From a virus: 41,370 nt of DNA. How positions within the stretch are numbered: the first letter of the stretch is position 1; every line of letters starts with the position of its first letter. Positions 16,166 to 22,622 of the stretch are shown here, piece after piece. Made by a program: the position numbers and the translations under genes. The stretch is taken from the IMG/VR virus record IMGVR_UViG_3300036878_000043, positions 1 to 41,370 of that record, one strand, 5' to 3'. The notes beneath the pieces are model-generated. The model saw nothing but the letters and a program-made list of their open reading frames with translations, had not been told where the DNA came from and made no database searches.

Positions 16166-16665
16166 TTCCCGGTCAACCCGTCGCGGTCCGCCATGCAGGC
16201 GCTCAGTGCGTTTTGATCGTCACGGAGGGATCCGGCAAGATCAAGAGCCACTTGCTCCAAGCTGCTAAGGCTGCGTTCGACTCCGTTATCGCCTGGAGTT
16301 CCCGCTGCTTGAGGCTGGGTTCCACTACCGGCACTTTCCAGTGCGGGGTGGCTACTGCGATAGGCGTCGTAGTCGCGCAGGCGCTGAGCATCAGACTCAT
16401 GCTGAGCAGCGCTAGCTTTGTCGTTTTCATCTGCTTTCTCCGTGATTGCCGCCACGGTCGTGGCGTAGTTAGCTGCGGTTTCGGCGACTTGCTTCGTCGC
16501 GGCGTCGGTCAGGGTCTTACTGGACGCCTGCAACGCAGCGATCTCGTGCGCGGCGCCTTTCGCCTCGATGTGCTTGTATTCATACACGCCGAACAGTAGT
16601 AGGGCTATGATAGCCCCGCCATAGAATAAATCTTTGCCGGGGATCAAAGCTAAAAGAGCGCCCAT
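16162..16665 (-). CDS. Rz-like inner-membrane spanin subunit
   Basis: A 167-aa protein with one N-terminal transmembrane helix at ~13-28 (YGGAIIALLLFGVYEYK) and a long Ala/Glu/Gln-rich helical, coiled-coil-prone periplasmic part to ~105, then a flexible Pro/Gly stretch and a final helix. This is the layout of i-spanins, which join an outer-membrane lipoprotein partner to fuse the two membranes in the last step of lysis. The diagnostic point is that a lipoprotein gene (16203-16430) lies entirely inside it in another frame, as in nested Rz/Rz1 pairs. It follows the holin-like gene with no gap and overlaps the GNAT gene. Sequence similarity among spanins is low, so the call rests on topology and nesting. 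Confidence 0.8.
   Translation of the reverse strand: MGALLALIPGKDLFYGGAIIALLLFGVYEYKHIEAKGAAHEIAALQASSKTLTDAATKQVAETAANYATTVAAITEKADENDKASAAQHESDAQRLRDYDAYRSSHPALESAGSGTQPQAAGTPGDNGVERSLSSLEQVALDLAGSLRDDQNALSACMADRDGLTGK
16203..16430 (-). CDS. Rz1-like outer-membrane lipoprotein spanin, nested in the Rz-like gene
   Basis: A 75-aa protein with a typical lipoprotein signal: MKTTKLALLSMSLMLSAC, lipobox LSAC with Cys18 as the acylation site, and neutral residues (ATTT) after it that favour the outer membrane. The mature part is short with several prolines, as in o-spanins. GGAG lies 7 nt before the ATG at 16430. The whole gene lies inside the i-spanin gene in a different frame, the classical embedded architecture. 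It should pair with the 167-aa protein across the periplasm and act after endolysin has cut the wall. Confidence 0.85.
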   Translation of the reverse strand: MKTTKLALLSMSLMLSACATTTPIAVATPHWKVPVVEPSLKQRELQAITESNAALAAWSKWLLILPDPSVTIKTH

Positions 16666-16887
16666 TTACTTCTCCGAAAAATTCTTTCCTGCGATCACGC
16701 CAGCGCTACCGAGCAGCACCTGCAGGATCCCGTTGGCAAACTCGTTGATGGCGAAGTGATCGTGGAGCAATCCCCACCCGGAGTACCCGAGATAGGAGAA
16801 AAACGCGATGATTGCCATCACCTTCGCGATACAGATGGCCTCGCCGTCAGGCTCGCTGAAGATGTCCTTGATCCACTTCCCGATCAT
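16666..16887 (-). CDS. Putative holin, two transmembrane helices
   Basis: A 73-aa protein starting at the ATG at 16887, which overlaps the TAA of the secreted-protein gene (TAATG). It has an amphipathic start (MIGKWIKDIFSEPDGEA), a transmembrane helix at ~19-41, a short loop with HDH, a second helix at ~50-67 and a charged end (GKNFSEK). Size, two-helix topology and place between the endolysin and the spanins fit a class II holin, which would set lysis timing by permeabilising the inner membrane. Small phage proteins of this pattern are often just called hypothetical membrane proteins. An alternative candidate is the 60-aa membrane protein at 37703-37885. Confidence 0.65.
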   Translation of the reverse strand: MIGKWIKDIFSEPDGEAICIAKVMAIIAFFSYLGYSGWGLLHDHFAINEFANGILQVLLGSAGVIAGKNFSEK

Positions 16888-17354
16888 TACGCATCCCCGA
16901 ACCCAAACATGAGGTAGACGAGTGTGTCCCCGTTCGCCGCAGCACCTGCTACCGTACAAGAAGTAGAGGTAGAGGCCGTCTGCTTGAATGTCGGCAGGTA
17001 GGCCGTCTGCGAGGTGACATCAAATACGGTGCAGGTATAGCCCACAATGCCTGTCCCATCGCCGACTACGGCATCCGTCAGGGTGATGGTGCAGTTACCG
17101 CCGCCGCTCGAGGCGATGATCAACTCGCCGACATTGGTGCCGCCATGCTGGCCGACAGGCGTGGCGAGCGAGCAGCCACTGATGGTGACCGTCTGTGGCG
17201 CAGTGACGTTGTCAGTCCACTGACCGGGAAGTGCATTGACGCCAGTGGCTGGGTTGTAGCCGACATAATGGTTGTTGTTGGCCCAGGTAAGGCTCCCTAC
17301 TGCAAGAAGACCACCGAGGATTCCGCCAAAGATACCCAGTAGAAATCGTTTCAT
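16887..17354 (-). CDS. Secreted cysteine-containing protein in the lysis region
   Basis: A 155-aa protein with a Sec signal peptide: MKRFLL, a Gly/Leu-rich hydrophobic core, and a likely cut after TWA at ~25. The mature part is beta-rich with four cysteines and a Thr/Gly-rich middle. It ends in GDTLVYLMFGFG. The ATG at 17354 lies 1 nt beyond the stop of the 74-aa gene, and the longer open frame upstream of it covers that gene and is not used. Its C-terminal half shows the same spacing of Cys, Asp-x-Thr, Cys-Thr and a D-x-L-x-Y ending as the secreted protein at 190-702. The place among lysis genes suggests a periplasmic or envelope role. I know of no family. Confidence 0.75.
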   Translation of the reverse strand: MKRFLLGIFGGILGGLLAVGSLTWANNNHYVGYNPATGVNALPGQWTDNVTAPQTVTISGCSLATPVGQHGGTNVGELIIASSGGGNCTITLTDAVVGDGTGIVGYTCTVFDVTSQTAYLPTFKQTASTSTSCTVAGAAANGDTLVYLMFGFGDA

Positions 17355-17355
17355 T

Positions 17356-17580
17356 TTAGGCTCCGTAAACGGCGTACACCATATCCGCAACTTCGCGGGA
17401 GGGGCAGCCGGGTAGGCCAACGGAGTATCCAGCGGCAATCACGGCTTTCACCCAGAGGGCAACAGAAGGGTCTTGCCAGGCAATACTGGCGGCGGAGCCG
17501 GAGGTCACGAGTGCGCCGATGAGCGCATCCGCGGTGGAGTAGTCTACGCCGGGGCCGGGGGGGTGTGCATTTGTGGACAT
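17356..17580 (-). CDS. Small conserved-looking protein between endolysin and secreted protein
   Basis: A 74-aa protein preceded by AGGAG 6 nt before the ATG at 17580. It starts MSTNAHPPGPGVDYSTADAL, then forms mildly hydrophobic helices (GALVTSGSAASIAW; LWVKAVIAAGYSVGLPG) and ends REVADMVYAVYGA. It is not hydrophobic enough for a convincing transmembrane segment. A second frame of similar length starts 4 nt earlier but is Arg/Cys-rich with no such signal and is rejected. The gene lies 9 nt after the endolysin stop and 1 nt before the secreted-protein start, so it belongs to the lysis operon. Function unknown. Confidence 0.65.
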   Translation of the reverse strand: MSTNAHPPGPGVDYSTADALIGALVTSGSAASIAWQDPSVALWVKAVIAAGYSVGLPGCPSREVADMVYAVYGA

Positions 17581-17589
17581 TCAAATCTC

Positions 17590-18054
17590 CTAACTGACGT
17601 TTTCGAGCTGTTTCAGGATCGCCTCGGCCCGCGTGGGAGTCTCGCGGTACCAGGAGGTTCCTCGGGCGTCGTCCGCTGCCTCTCGGAAACGGTGTTGTGC
17701 CACTAGTGTGTCAAAAGTCGTGAACTCGCGCAAGTCACCAAGTTGATACGACATCTCCACCAGGAGAGTTTGAACCAAGTCAGGCAGGGACGCAAATGTG
17801 GGAAACCGGATGGAAAGGGCCGCCAAATCGGACGCCAATTTACCCCGCAGGAGCCATCGCGCGCCGGCGCCCGAGAGCGAAACGGTGATGAGCTTATTGT
17901 CGAGGAGGTACTTCCAGTCCATCCCGGAGGGTGGATTGGTCTCGAGGCAGGTCCCCTCGCCGACGGTCCAGCGGCGCTTGGTATCGAGGTAGGGGGCCGC
18001 CTTGTAGCCTTCGTAGGCTGAGGTGTCCGTTGCCGCTTTGTCGAGGTCGGTCAT
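17590..18054 (-). CDS. Endolysin, T4-type lysozyme (GH24 muramidase)
   Basis: A 154-aa protein matching glycoside hydrolase family 24. The T4 lysozyme catalytic triad E11-D20-T26 aligns with E15 (AYEGYK), D24 (PYLDT) and T30 (RRWTVGEG), with the same spacing. The C-terminal half keeps the family helices: LLVEMSYQLGDLREF, then FREAADDARGTSWYRETP and RAEAILKQLE, equivalent to the QMG...SRWY..TP.RA region of T4 lysozyme. It cuts the MurNAc-GlcNAc bond of peptidoglycan. There is no signal peptide or SAR-type N-terminal anchor, so release should need a holin. The ATG overlaps the stop of the upstream 56-aa gene (ATGA). Length is normal for the family. Confidence 0.93.
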   Translation of the reverse strand: MTDLDKAATDTSAYEGYKAAPYLDTKRRWTVGEGTCLETNPPSGMDWKYLLDNKLITVSLSGAGARWLLRGKLASDLAALSIRFPTFASLPDLVQTLLVEMSYQLGDLREFTTFDTLVAQHRFREAADDARGTSWYRETPTRAEAILKQLENVS

Positions 18055-18221
18055 GTTGAATAGCTCGTCTGAACCGTTGATCCGAAAAGAGTTTCCGGCA
18101 GTGGCGCGGGTGGGACCGCCGTTACGCCTGTGCGCTGCGGGATGATCACAACTGCGCTGCCTGCCGTGACGTGCGGCAGTGGCGTCGCGCCGCCAAGGAC
18201 GGCAACGTAAGTAGTGCTCAC
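18051..18221 (-). CDS. Small beta-type protein before the endolysin, GTG start
   Basis: A 56-aa protein. Its GTG start at 18221 overlaps the TGA of the fibre gene (GTGA), and its own TGA overlaps the endolysin ATG (ATGA). A start further upstream would give a longer frame running back inside the fibre gene, but the coupled GTG is more natural. The chain reads MSTTYVAVLGGATPLPHV, then GSAVVIIPQRTGVTAVPPAP, and ends STVQTSYST. It has short beta strands and no cysteine or transmembrane segment. It could be a small virion decoration or a fibre accessory protein given its neighbours, but nothing identifies it. Confidence 0.6.
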   Translation of the reverse strand: MSTTYVAVLGGATPLPHVTAGSAVVIIPQRTGVTAVPPAPLPETLFGSTVQTSYST

Positions 18222-18934
18222 TGGTACACCGCCATCACACTCAAACCCGCTGTGCCGAGCGGCCACGTTTGGGCACCGAAGAAGCCTTGCAGCGATATCA
18301 TCGTGACGGCTTCAGTACCAACCAGTGTCGTACTCACGGTTGTTCCGTTGGCGATATCGGAGACCATAGCGACACCGATGAACGCGCTGTAGTTGAACGC
18401 AGGGTTGAAGTAAAACCCGTTGAAGATGAACACCGTGCTGCTTTCGAGCGTTGACGACAAACCGTAAATCTGCAACGCGGCTGTCGCGTTCTGTGGAATG
18501 GCCGGCCACTGGCACGAGTTCCCCACCGCGAGCGTCGGATACACAACGCTGTTCGCATAGTTCAACGTCTGCTGGTTGCCTTGATCATAATAGACAGTGC
18601 CATAACTTACTGCCGAAGACCCATGCATGTATAGCGACACTGACGTTGCGGTCGGAGCACCCGCCGAATTGTTCGAGCGGTGAATGTAGAACTGTAATAA
18701 GTAAGCGTTCGCGACTGCACCAAACTTCATTGCTACTAGACAGGTCGCTGTCGTCGCGTTGTAGCTATAATAGGACGGGTACGCAGTCACAAGGCTGACT
18801 GGCGCCGAGCCGATGCTGCACACCTGCGTCATCTTCGTAGTTCCTGCGACTCCCGCAATCGTGCCTGCACCGTTCGTGCCTTGACCTAACGTGATCCATA
18901 TGCACGGGTCAGTGACGAGCGAGCCGCCACCCAC
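18218..18934 (-). CDS. Tail fibre/appendage protein, downstream frame after a +1 shift
   Basis: This frame encodes ~238 residues from the first usable start (GTG, 18934). It is open further upstream, and sensible protein (PVIFRIDVGGG) begins about 18 nt earlier, inside the end of the preceding frame. The GTG has no ribosome binding site, so independent initiation is unlikely. With one +1 step near 18953-18957 it joins the frame at 18909-19406 into a single 395-aa protein. The chain is beta-rich, full of Thr/Ser/Asn/Gly, and ends GFFGAQTWPLGTAGLSVMAVYQ, as in small fibre or receptor-binding proteins. It sits between the repeat fibre and the lysis genes. Confidence 0.7.
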   Translation of the reverse strand: MGGGSLVTDPCIWITLGQGTNGAGTIAGVAGTTKMTQVCSIGSAPVSLVTAYPSYYSYNATTATCLVAMKFGAVANAYLLQFYIHRSNNSAGAPTATSVSLYMHGSSAVSYGTVYYDQGNQQTLNYANSVVYPTLAVGNSCQWPAIPQNATAALQIYGLSSTLESSTVFIFNGFYFNPAFNYSAFIGVAMVSDIANGTTVSTTLVGTEAVTMISLQGFFGAQTWPLGTAGLSVMAVYQ

Positions 18935-19406
18935 GTCGATGCGGAAGATGACCGGGGCACGCGACGGTGATCTTTTCGCCTGCGAGGAATGCGCCCGAGA
19001 CCATGACGATCGCGGACAAGTTGCCGCATATGCCGCCTGACTGGGAAACCGAAACGGTCGCGGTCGCGCTTGACGTCGCGCCGGTCGCTGTTTTTAGCGT
19101 ATACGGGCCGCCTGTGTAGCCGGTGCCGCCGCTATTTAGCGCGGTCGTTGCAAGGTTCCCGCCCGCGAGCGCGTCGTTGAATGTGAAGCACATGTACAGT
19201 GCTTGCGGCCCTGTCGAAGCCGGTTGCGTCGCGTTCGTAGTCGCTGTCGCGCCGCTGCCAGTGAGTATTAATTGGCCGGTGTCGTTCGTCTGCGTCAGTC
19301 CGCAAGCAATAAGTTCTCCGAACAGTTCTCCGGTCCATGCTTGGATGCCTGCTGGTGAGCCGAGTGCGGCCTGGGTGATTACTGCGCTGGTTGATAGAGC
19401 CGTCAT
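18909..19406 (-). CDS. Tail fibre/appendage protein, N-terminal frame (frameshifted gene)
   Basis: The ATG at 19406 overlaps the TAA of the repeat-fibre gene (TAATG). An upstream open stretch in the same frame is Arg/His-rich noise. The 165 residues begin MTALSTSAVITQAALGSP and stay sensible until about residue 150 (GEKITVAC). The last ~15 residues (HLPHRRGWRLARH) are typical out-of-frame translation, while the +1 frame resumes with PVIFRIDV. Residues ~82-150, starting after FNDALA, hold a GTGYTGGPYTL / SATATVSVSQSGG module of the kind repeated in many phage fibres. It looks inserted between FNDALA and PVIFRIDV. The gene is either truly frameshifted, programmed, or carries a one-base error in a C4 run. 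Confidence 0.7.
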   Translation of the reverse strand: MTALSTSAVITQAALGSPAGIQAWTGELFGELIACGLTQTNDTGQLILTGSGATATTNATQPASTGPQALYMCFTFNDALAGGNLATTALNSGGTGYTGGPYTLKTATGATSSATATVSVSQSGGICGNLSAIVMVSGAFLAGEKITVACPGHLPHRRGWRLARH

Positions 19407-20695
19407 TAGTACATCCTCAAAATGACCTTCACAGACGTAAAGCCGGTGTTGGCGGTAAGTGTAAGTCGAAGCACATCGTTCTGTCCAAAAGCGGTTGTCC
19501 AGCCGGCGAGCGTCGTTGCGTATGCGGCTCCAATCTGCTTTGACAAGGCTGCGCACGTCACGTTTGCGCCGCCTGTGATATCCGCGGTGGGCGGCATTGT
19601 GATAGCGCCAGCTACGGCCGCGCCGCGCAGGATCGTCACGGTGCAGCTCCCAGTGCCTTGCGTGAGTACGTCCACTTCTCGGAGCGTGCAAGCGAACGGG
19701 ATCAGTATGTCCTGCGGTACGGTGAGCGCTGTCTGCACGGCGCCCGATGACGAGTTCCATCCAGCCGACTCCATATTCTGGACGCCACCCGGCTGGAGCG
19801 CAGTGGCGCCGAGGCCGATATCGGTGACCTGCGTACCCGAGAGGTTGATCGTCGGGACTGTTGCTGTGCCCCCTACTGTGAGATTGGAGCTGGTAATAGA
19901 CGTTACGGCACTTCCGGGCTGGAGCGCAGTGCCGCCGAGACCGATATCGGTGACCTGCGTGCCCGAGAGATTCACTGTTGGGACCGAGGATGTTCCTGCG
20001 ATCGTGAGGGTCGTGCTGCCGATACTAGTTACCGTGCCGCCCGATGTGGTCTGCGCATACCAGCCGAGCGTACCCGAGGCGTTCGTGCCATAGAACATGT
20101 CGCTGCCGGGGTCCGCACTGTCATTCACCAGGCTAACATCCGCGCCGCTAATATGGACAGAGTCGATGCCAATGTAGGCGAGATCCATGGGTTGCGAATA
20201 CCAGCCGAGCGTACCTGACGCGTTGGTGCCGTAGTACATGTCGCTGCCGGGGTCCGCACTGTCATTCACCAAACTGATCTGCGTCCCGCTGACGTCGATC
20301 GAGTCGATGCCGGTATAGAACGCGCCCTCGGACACTGAATACCAGCCGAGCGTACCCGAGGCGTTCGTGCCATAGAACTTGTTGTCACCCGGGTCCGCGC
20401 TGTCGTTCACCAGGGTGAGGTTACCCGCAGTGACGACGAGTGAATCACTCGCGGTGAGTGAGGTGCCCTCCGCCGGGATGTACTGCAGTTGGTCAGTGTT
20501 GATGAGCTTGCATATGCCGAGCCCAATCATATCCGATACGCGTATCCATCCATTCTGATAGTCGCGCGAGTTGCGCAGACCGACGTCCAGGATCTGGTTG
20601 ATGGACTGAACGTTGCCCGCGAGCTGCTGGACGGTCTGACCGACTGTTCCGATGTCCTGGTAGCCGCGACCTCCCGTCAGTGTTATGACACCCAT
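19406..20695 (-). CDS. Tail fibre protein with two sets of internal repeats
   Basis: A 429-aa protein. Residues 1-75 are helical and probably attach to the tail (VGQTVQQLAGNVQSINQIL). Residues 95-213 hold three 47-residue repeats with the core LVNDSADPG and YGTNASGTLGWY. Residues 222-303 hold two 42-residue repeats with the core NLSGTQVTDIGLG and TALQPG. The C-terminal ~110 residues form a separate beta-rich domain with two cysteines (GTGSCTVTILRG, NVTCAALSKQ) that could be the receptor-binding head. The ATG overlaps the stop of the nozzle-like gene (TAATG). The architecture of attachment helix, repeat shaft and terminal head fits a fibre, but no exact family is recognised. Confidence 0.75.
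   Translation of the reverse strand: MGVITLTGGRGYQDIGTVGQTVQQLAGNVQSINQILDVGLRNSRDYQNGWIRVSDMIGLGICKLINTDQLQYIPAEGTSLTASDSLVVTAGNLTLVNDSADPGDNKFYGTNASGTLGWYSVSEGAFYTGIDSIDVSGTQISLVNDSADPGSDMYYGTNASGTLGWYSQPMDLAYIGIDSVHISGADVSLVNDSADPGSDMFYGTNASGTLGWYAQTTSGGTVTSIGSTTLTIAGTSSVPTVNLSGTQVTDIGLGGTALQPGSAVTSITSSNLTVGGTATVPTINLSGTQVTDIGLGATALQPGGVQNMESAGWNSSSGAVQTALTVPQDILIPFACTLREVDVLTQGTGSCTVTILRGAAVAGAITMPPTADITGGANVTCAALSKQIGAAYATTLAGWTTAFGQNDVLRLTLTANTGFTSVKVILRMY
19787..20032 (-). repeat. Two 126-nt repeats in the fibre gene (42 aa each)
   Basis: Residues 222-263 and 264-303 of the fibre protein are near copies: VTSI-x-S, then a VPT-x-NLSGTQVTDIGLG core, then TALQPG. The DNA is also close, with the motif ctggagcgcagt and its flanks repeated near 19795 and 19919. 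The period is 126 nt, so copy-number change would keep the frame. Confidence 0.8.
20057..20413 (-). repeat. Three 141-nt repeats in the fibre gene (47 aa each)
   Basis: The core LVNDSADPG, four to five variable residues, then YGTNASGTLGWY occurs at residues 95-119, 142-166 and 189-213, an exact 47-residue period. The DNA is nearly identical in the cores, with accagccgagcgtacc recurring near 20061, 20202 and 20343. The linkers between cores also share a YIGIDS-type motif. These look like repeated shaft modules that can expand or contract without breaking frame. Confidence 0.88.
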
Positions 20696-22620
20696 TACAC
20701 CGCCACGAGTTCTTTGCCGGTCTCCGCCACCATGACGTTGTACATGTTGGTGTTGCCGAAGAACTCAAACTGCCAGAGGTCATGCTTGAAGCCAGAGGGG
20801 AGCCGGTGAATCTTATCGTCGGAGATGTTCTGGTCAGAGACGATGATGCCGTTGCAGTAGACGCGCATGCGGATGCTGAGGCCTTGGTTATTGAGGATCG
20901 CGAGCGGGTAGAGCGGGCTGCCGCCGAGCGGGAGCCGGTTCTCCGGAAGCGTGTTCCCGGGGACGAGCCCAATATTGTATGGTGACTGGCCGCCGAGCAT
21001 ATTCGCCCCGAGGCAATTCAGCTGGCCCCCGCCGCCATTGATCGGGCCCGGGTCGGTGATGTTGCGGGCGAGATCGTAGGGGCCATAGGTTGCGGTAACC
21101 GCACTGGTTACGTTCGTCGAACCGAAGTCGGCCTTGATCTTGAATGCGCCGAAATTCAGGAACTTCGGGAGCTGCACAACCTTGGAGAGCCAGTGCCAGT
21201 TCAGGCGCTGCGCGCCGACCGGGTCCCACTGGAATGCGACATTGTTGCTGACGAAGTAGGGGTTACCCGTATAGCGATCCGTCTCGACCGCGGTGACCTG
21301 GGAGAAGGCGGTGATGGTCGCCATCTCCGCGTTGCTCTCCGTCGGGTTGATCTGCACGCCATTGAGCGGCGAACTCCACGCGATGTACTGGAGCCCTAAT
21401 TGCGCAGCGATCAGGGTCGTCGGACTGAACGTCGCCCATTCCTCCTTAGTCAGAATAGGCTGCGTTATGGTAATCAAACCACTGACATTGAACATCGCAA
21501 GGCCGTCCACCGTCGGGAAATAGACTCCGCTGACCGTTGAGACAATGCCCCTTCGCGAAAGACAAGGCGTAACACCATCCAGTTTCTGGAGTGTGAACGC
21601 AGCGGGAGTCGAGCCGGAACCGAGGTACAGGGCTGATGTCGTGCATATGATTGCCGTTTGTGACCAGATGGCGATTCCAACTATCTCGAACTCTGTCGAG
21701 AGCGTGTAAGTTGGATTCCACGCCCAGGGGAGATATGGCTCCGTCATGTAGAGCTGCCGCGTTGGACCATCGAAGCCGAGCAGGAAGCCGCCGGGCATCA
21801 GTGCGGCGCCCTCAATCCCCGCAATGGGCGGAAAATTGTCCACGAAAATGAGCGTATTATTCAGCGCGACATTAATATTTAGGGACGTGTCCGAATAGGT
21901 CCCGCTGTCGGCGATCCATGTAGCAATGGGAACCTGCGCCACAAAAAAGAAGGCAGGGTTCGAGGAATTCGGCACCGTGCGATAGATATTCACGTACGCA
22001 ATATTTACTTGCGAGCCCCCAATCCAAGTCGTCGAACCACCGGCCAGGTTCCAACTCGTCGCATTCGAGAACTCCGCTGCTGTCACTGGGTTTGATGGCG
22101 GACCCTCCTCATTGTAGGCGGTGACGAACGTGTACACATACGAGCGAATCTCCTCGACACCGCTGCCGCCGGTTGCAGTGAGCGTCAGACCTGAGCCACC
22201 ACCCGCCGCCGGTTGCGGAACTCCAAGAAGCCAGGGAGCATTCGCGCCGGTGTTTCCCGCGACGATGCGCGCGAGCGTGTTGTACATGGGCGCGAAGGAA
22301 TCAGAGAAAAAATAATATCGGTTGAACTCATCGTTGAGGACCGGGGATCGGATGATATCGGTATTGGGGGATTCGAAGGCCAGCCATGCATCCGCGGTCC
22401 CACCGACAGACTGGGTAACCGATAGAGGGATACGGTACGCGCGGCCGACGGGAAAGCCGAAACCCGAGAGATCCTGATAGATCGACGGGACATGGTATCC
22501 ACGCAGCTCGCCCTCAAGCAACTTGGTGTTCTCAGCGGTCACGGCCGAGCTGTTCGGCAGCAAGCGCGCCGAGACACGAGGCCGGATTCCACCGAAATTT
22601 TCCAGCTTGAAGGCTGTCAC
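20695..22620 (-). CDS. Tail nozzle-like/tail tubular protein B-like structural protein
   Basis: A 641-aa protein beginning MTAFKLENFGGIRPRVSARL, a start typical of large podovirus tail proteins (ENFGG...P..s..LLP, then AVTAENTKLLEGELRG). It is beta-rich throughout, with an Fn3-like stretch at ~180-205 (YVYTFVTAYNEEGPPSNPVT) and later blade-like repeats (GAALMPGGFLLGFDG; ALYLGSGSTPAAFTLQKL). Position after the head-tail adaptors and before the fibres, plus length, suggest the tail tube/nozzle protein. It lies 2 nt after the collar-fibre gene and overlaps the repeat-fibre start (TAATG). The family is recognised by pattern rather than by a catalytic motif. Confidence 0.7.
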   Translation of the reverse strand: MTAFKLENFGGIRPRVSARLLPNSSAVTAENTKLLEGELRGYHVPSIYQDLSGFGFPVGRAYRIPLSVTQSVGGTADAWLAFESPNTDIIRSPVLNDEFNRYYFFSDSFAPMYNTLARIVAGNTGANAPWLLGVPQPAAGGGSGLTLTATGGSGVEEIRSYVYTFVTAYNEEGPPSNPVTAAEFSNATSWNLAGGSTTWIGGSQVNIAYVNIYRTVPNSSNPAFFFVAQVPIATWIADSGTYSDTSLNINVALNNTLIFVDNFPPIAGIEGAALMPGGFLLGFDGPTRQLYMTEPYLPWAWNPTYTLSTEFEIVGIAIWSQTAIICTTSALYLGSGSTPAAFTLQKLDGVTPCLSRRGIVSTVSGVYFPTVDGLAMFNVSGLITITQPILTKEEWATFSPTTLIAAQLGLQYIAWSSPLNGVQINPTESNAEMATITAFSQVTAVETDRYTGNPYFVSNNVAFQWDPVGAQRLNWHWLSKVVQLPKFLNFGAFKIKADFGSTNVTSAVTATYGPYDLARNITDPGPINGGGGQLNCLGANMLGGQSPYNIGLVPGNTLPENRLPLGGSPLYPLAILNNQGLSIRMRVYCNGIIVSDQNISDDKIHRLPSGFKHDLWQFEFFGNTNMYNVMVAETGKELVAV

Positions 22621-22622
22621 GT

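Noticed and set aside
17351-17584. Second frame over the 74-aa lysis-region gene
   Set aside because: Arg/Cys-rich, and the SD spacing fits the start at 17580.
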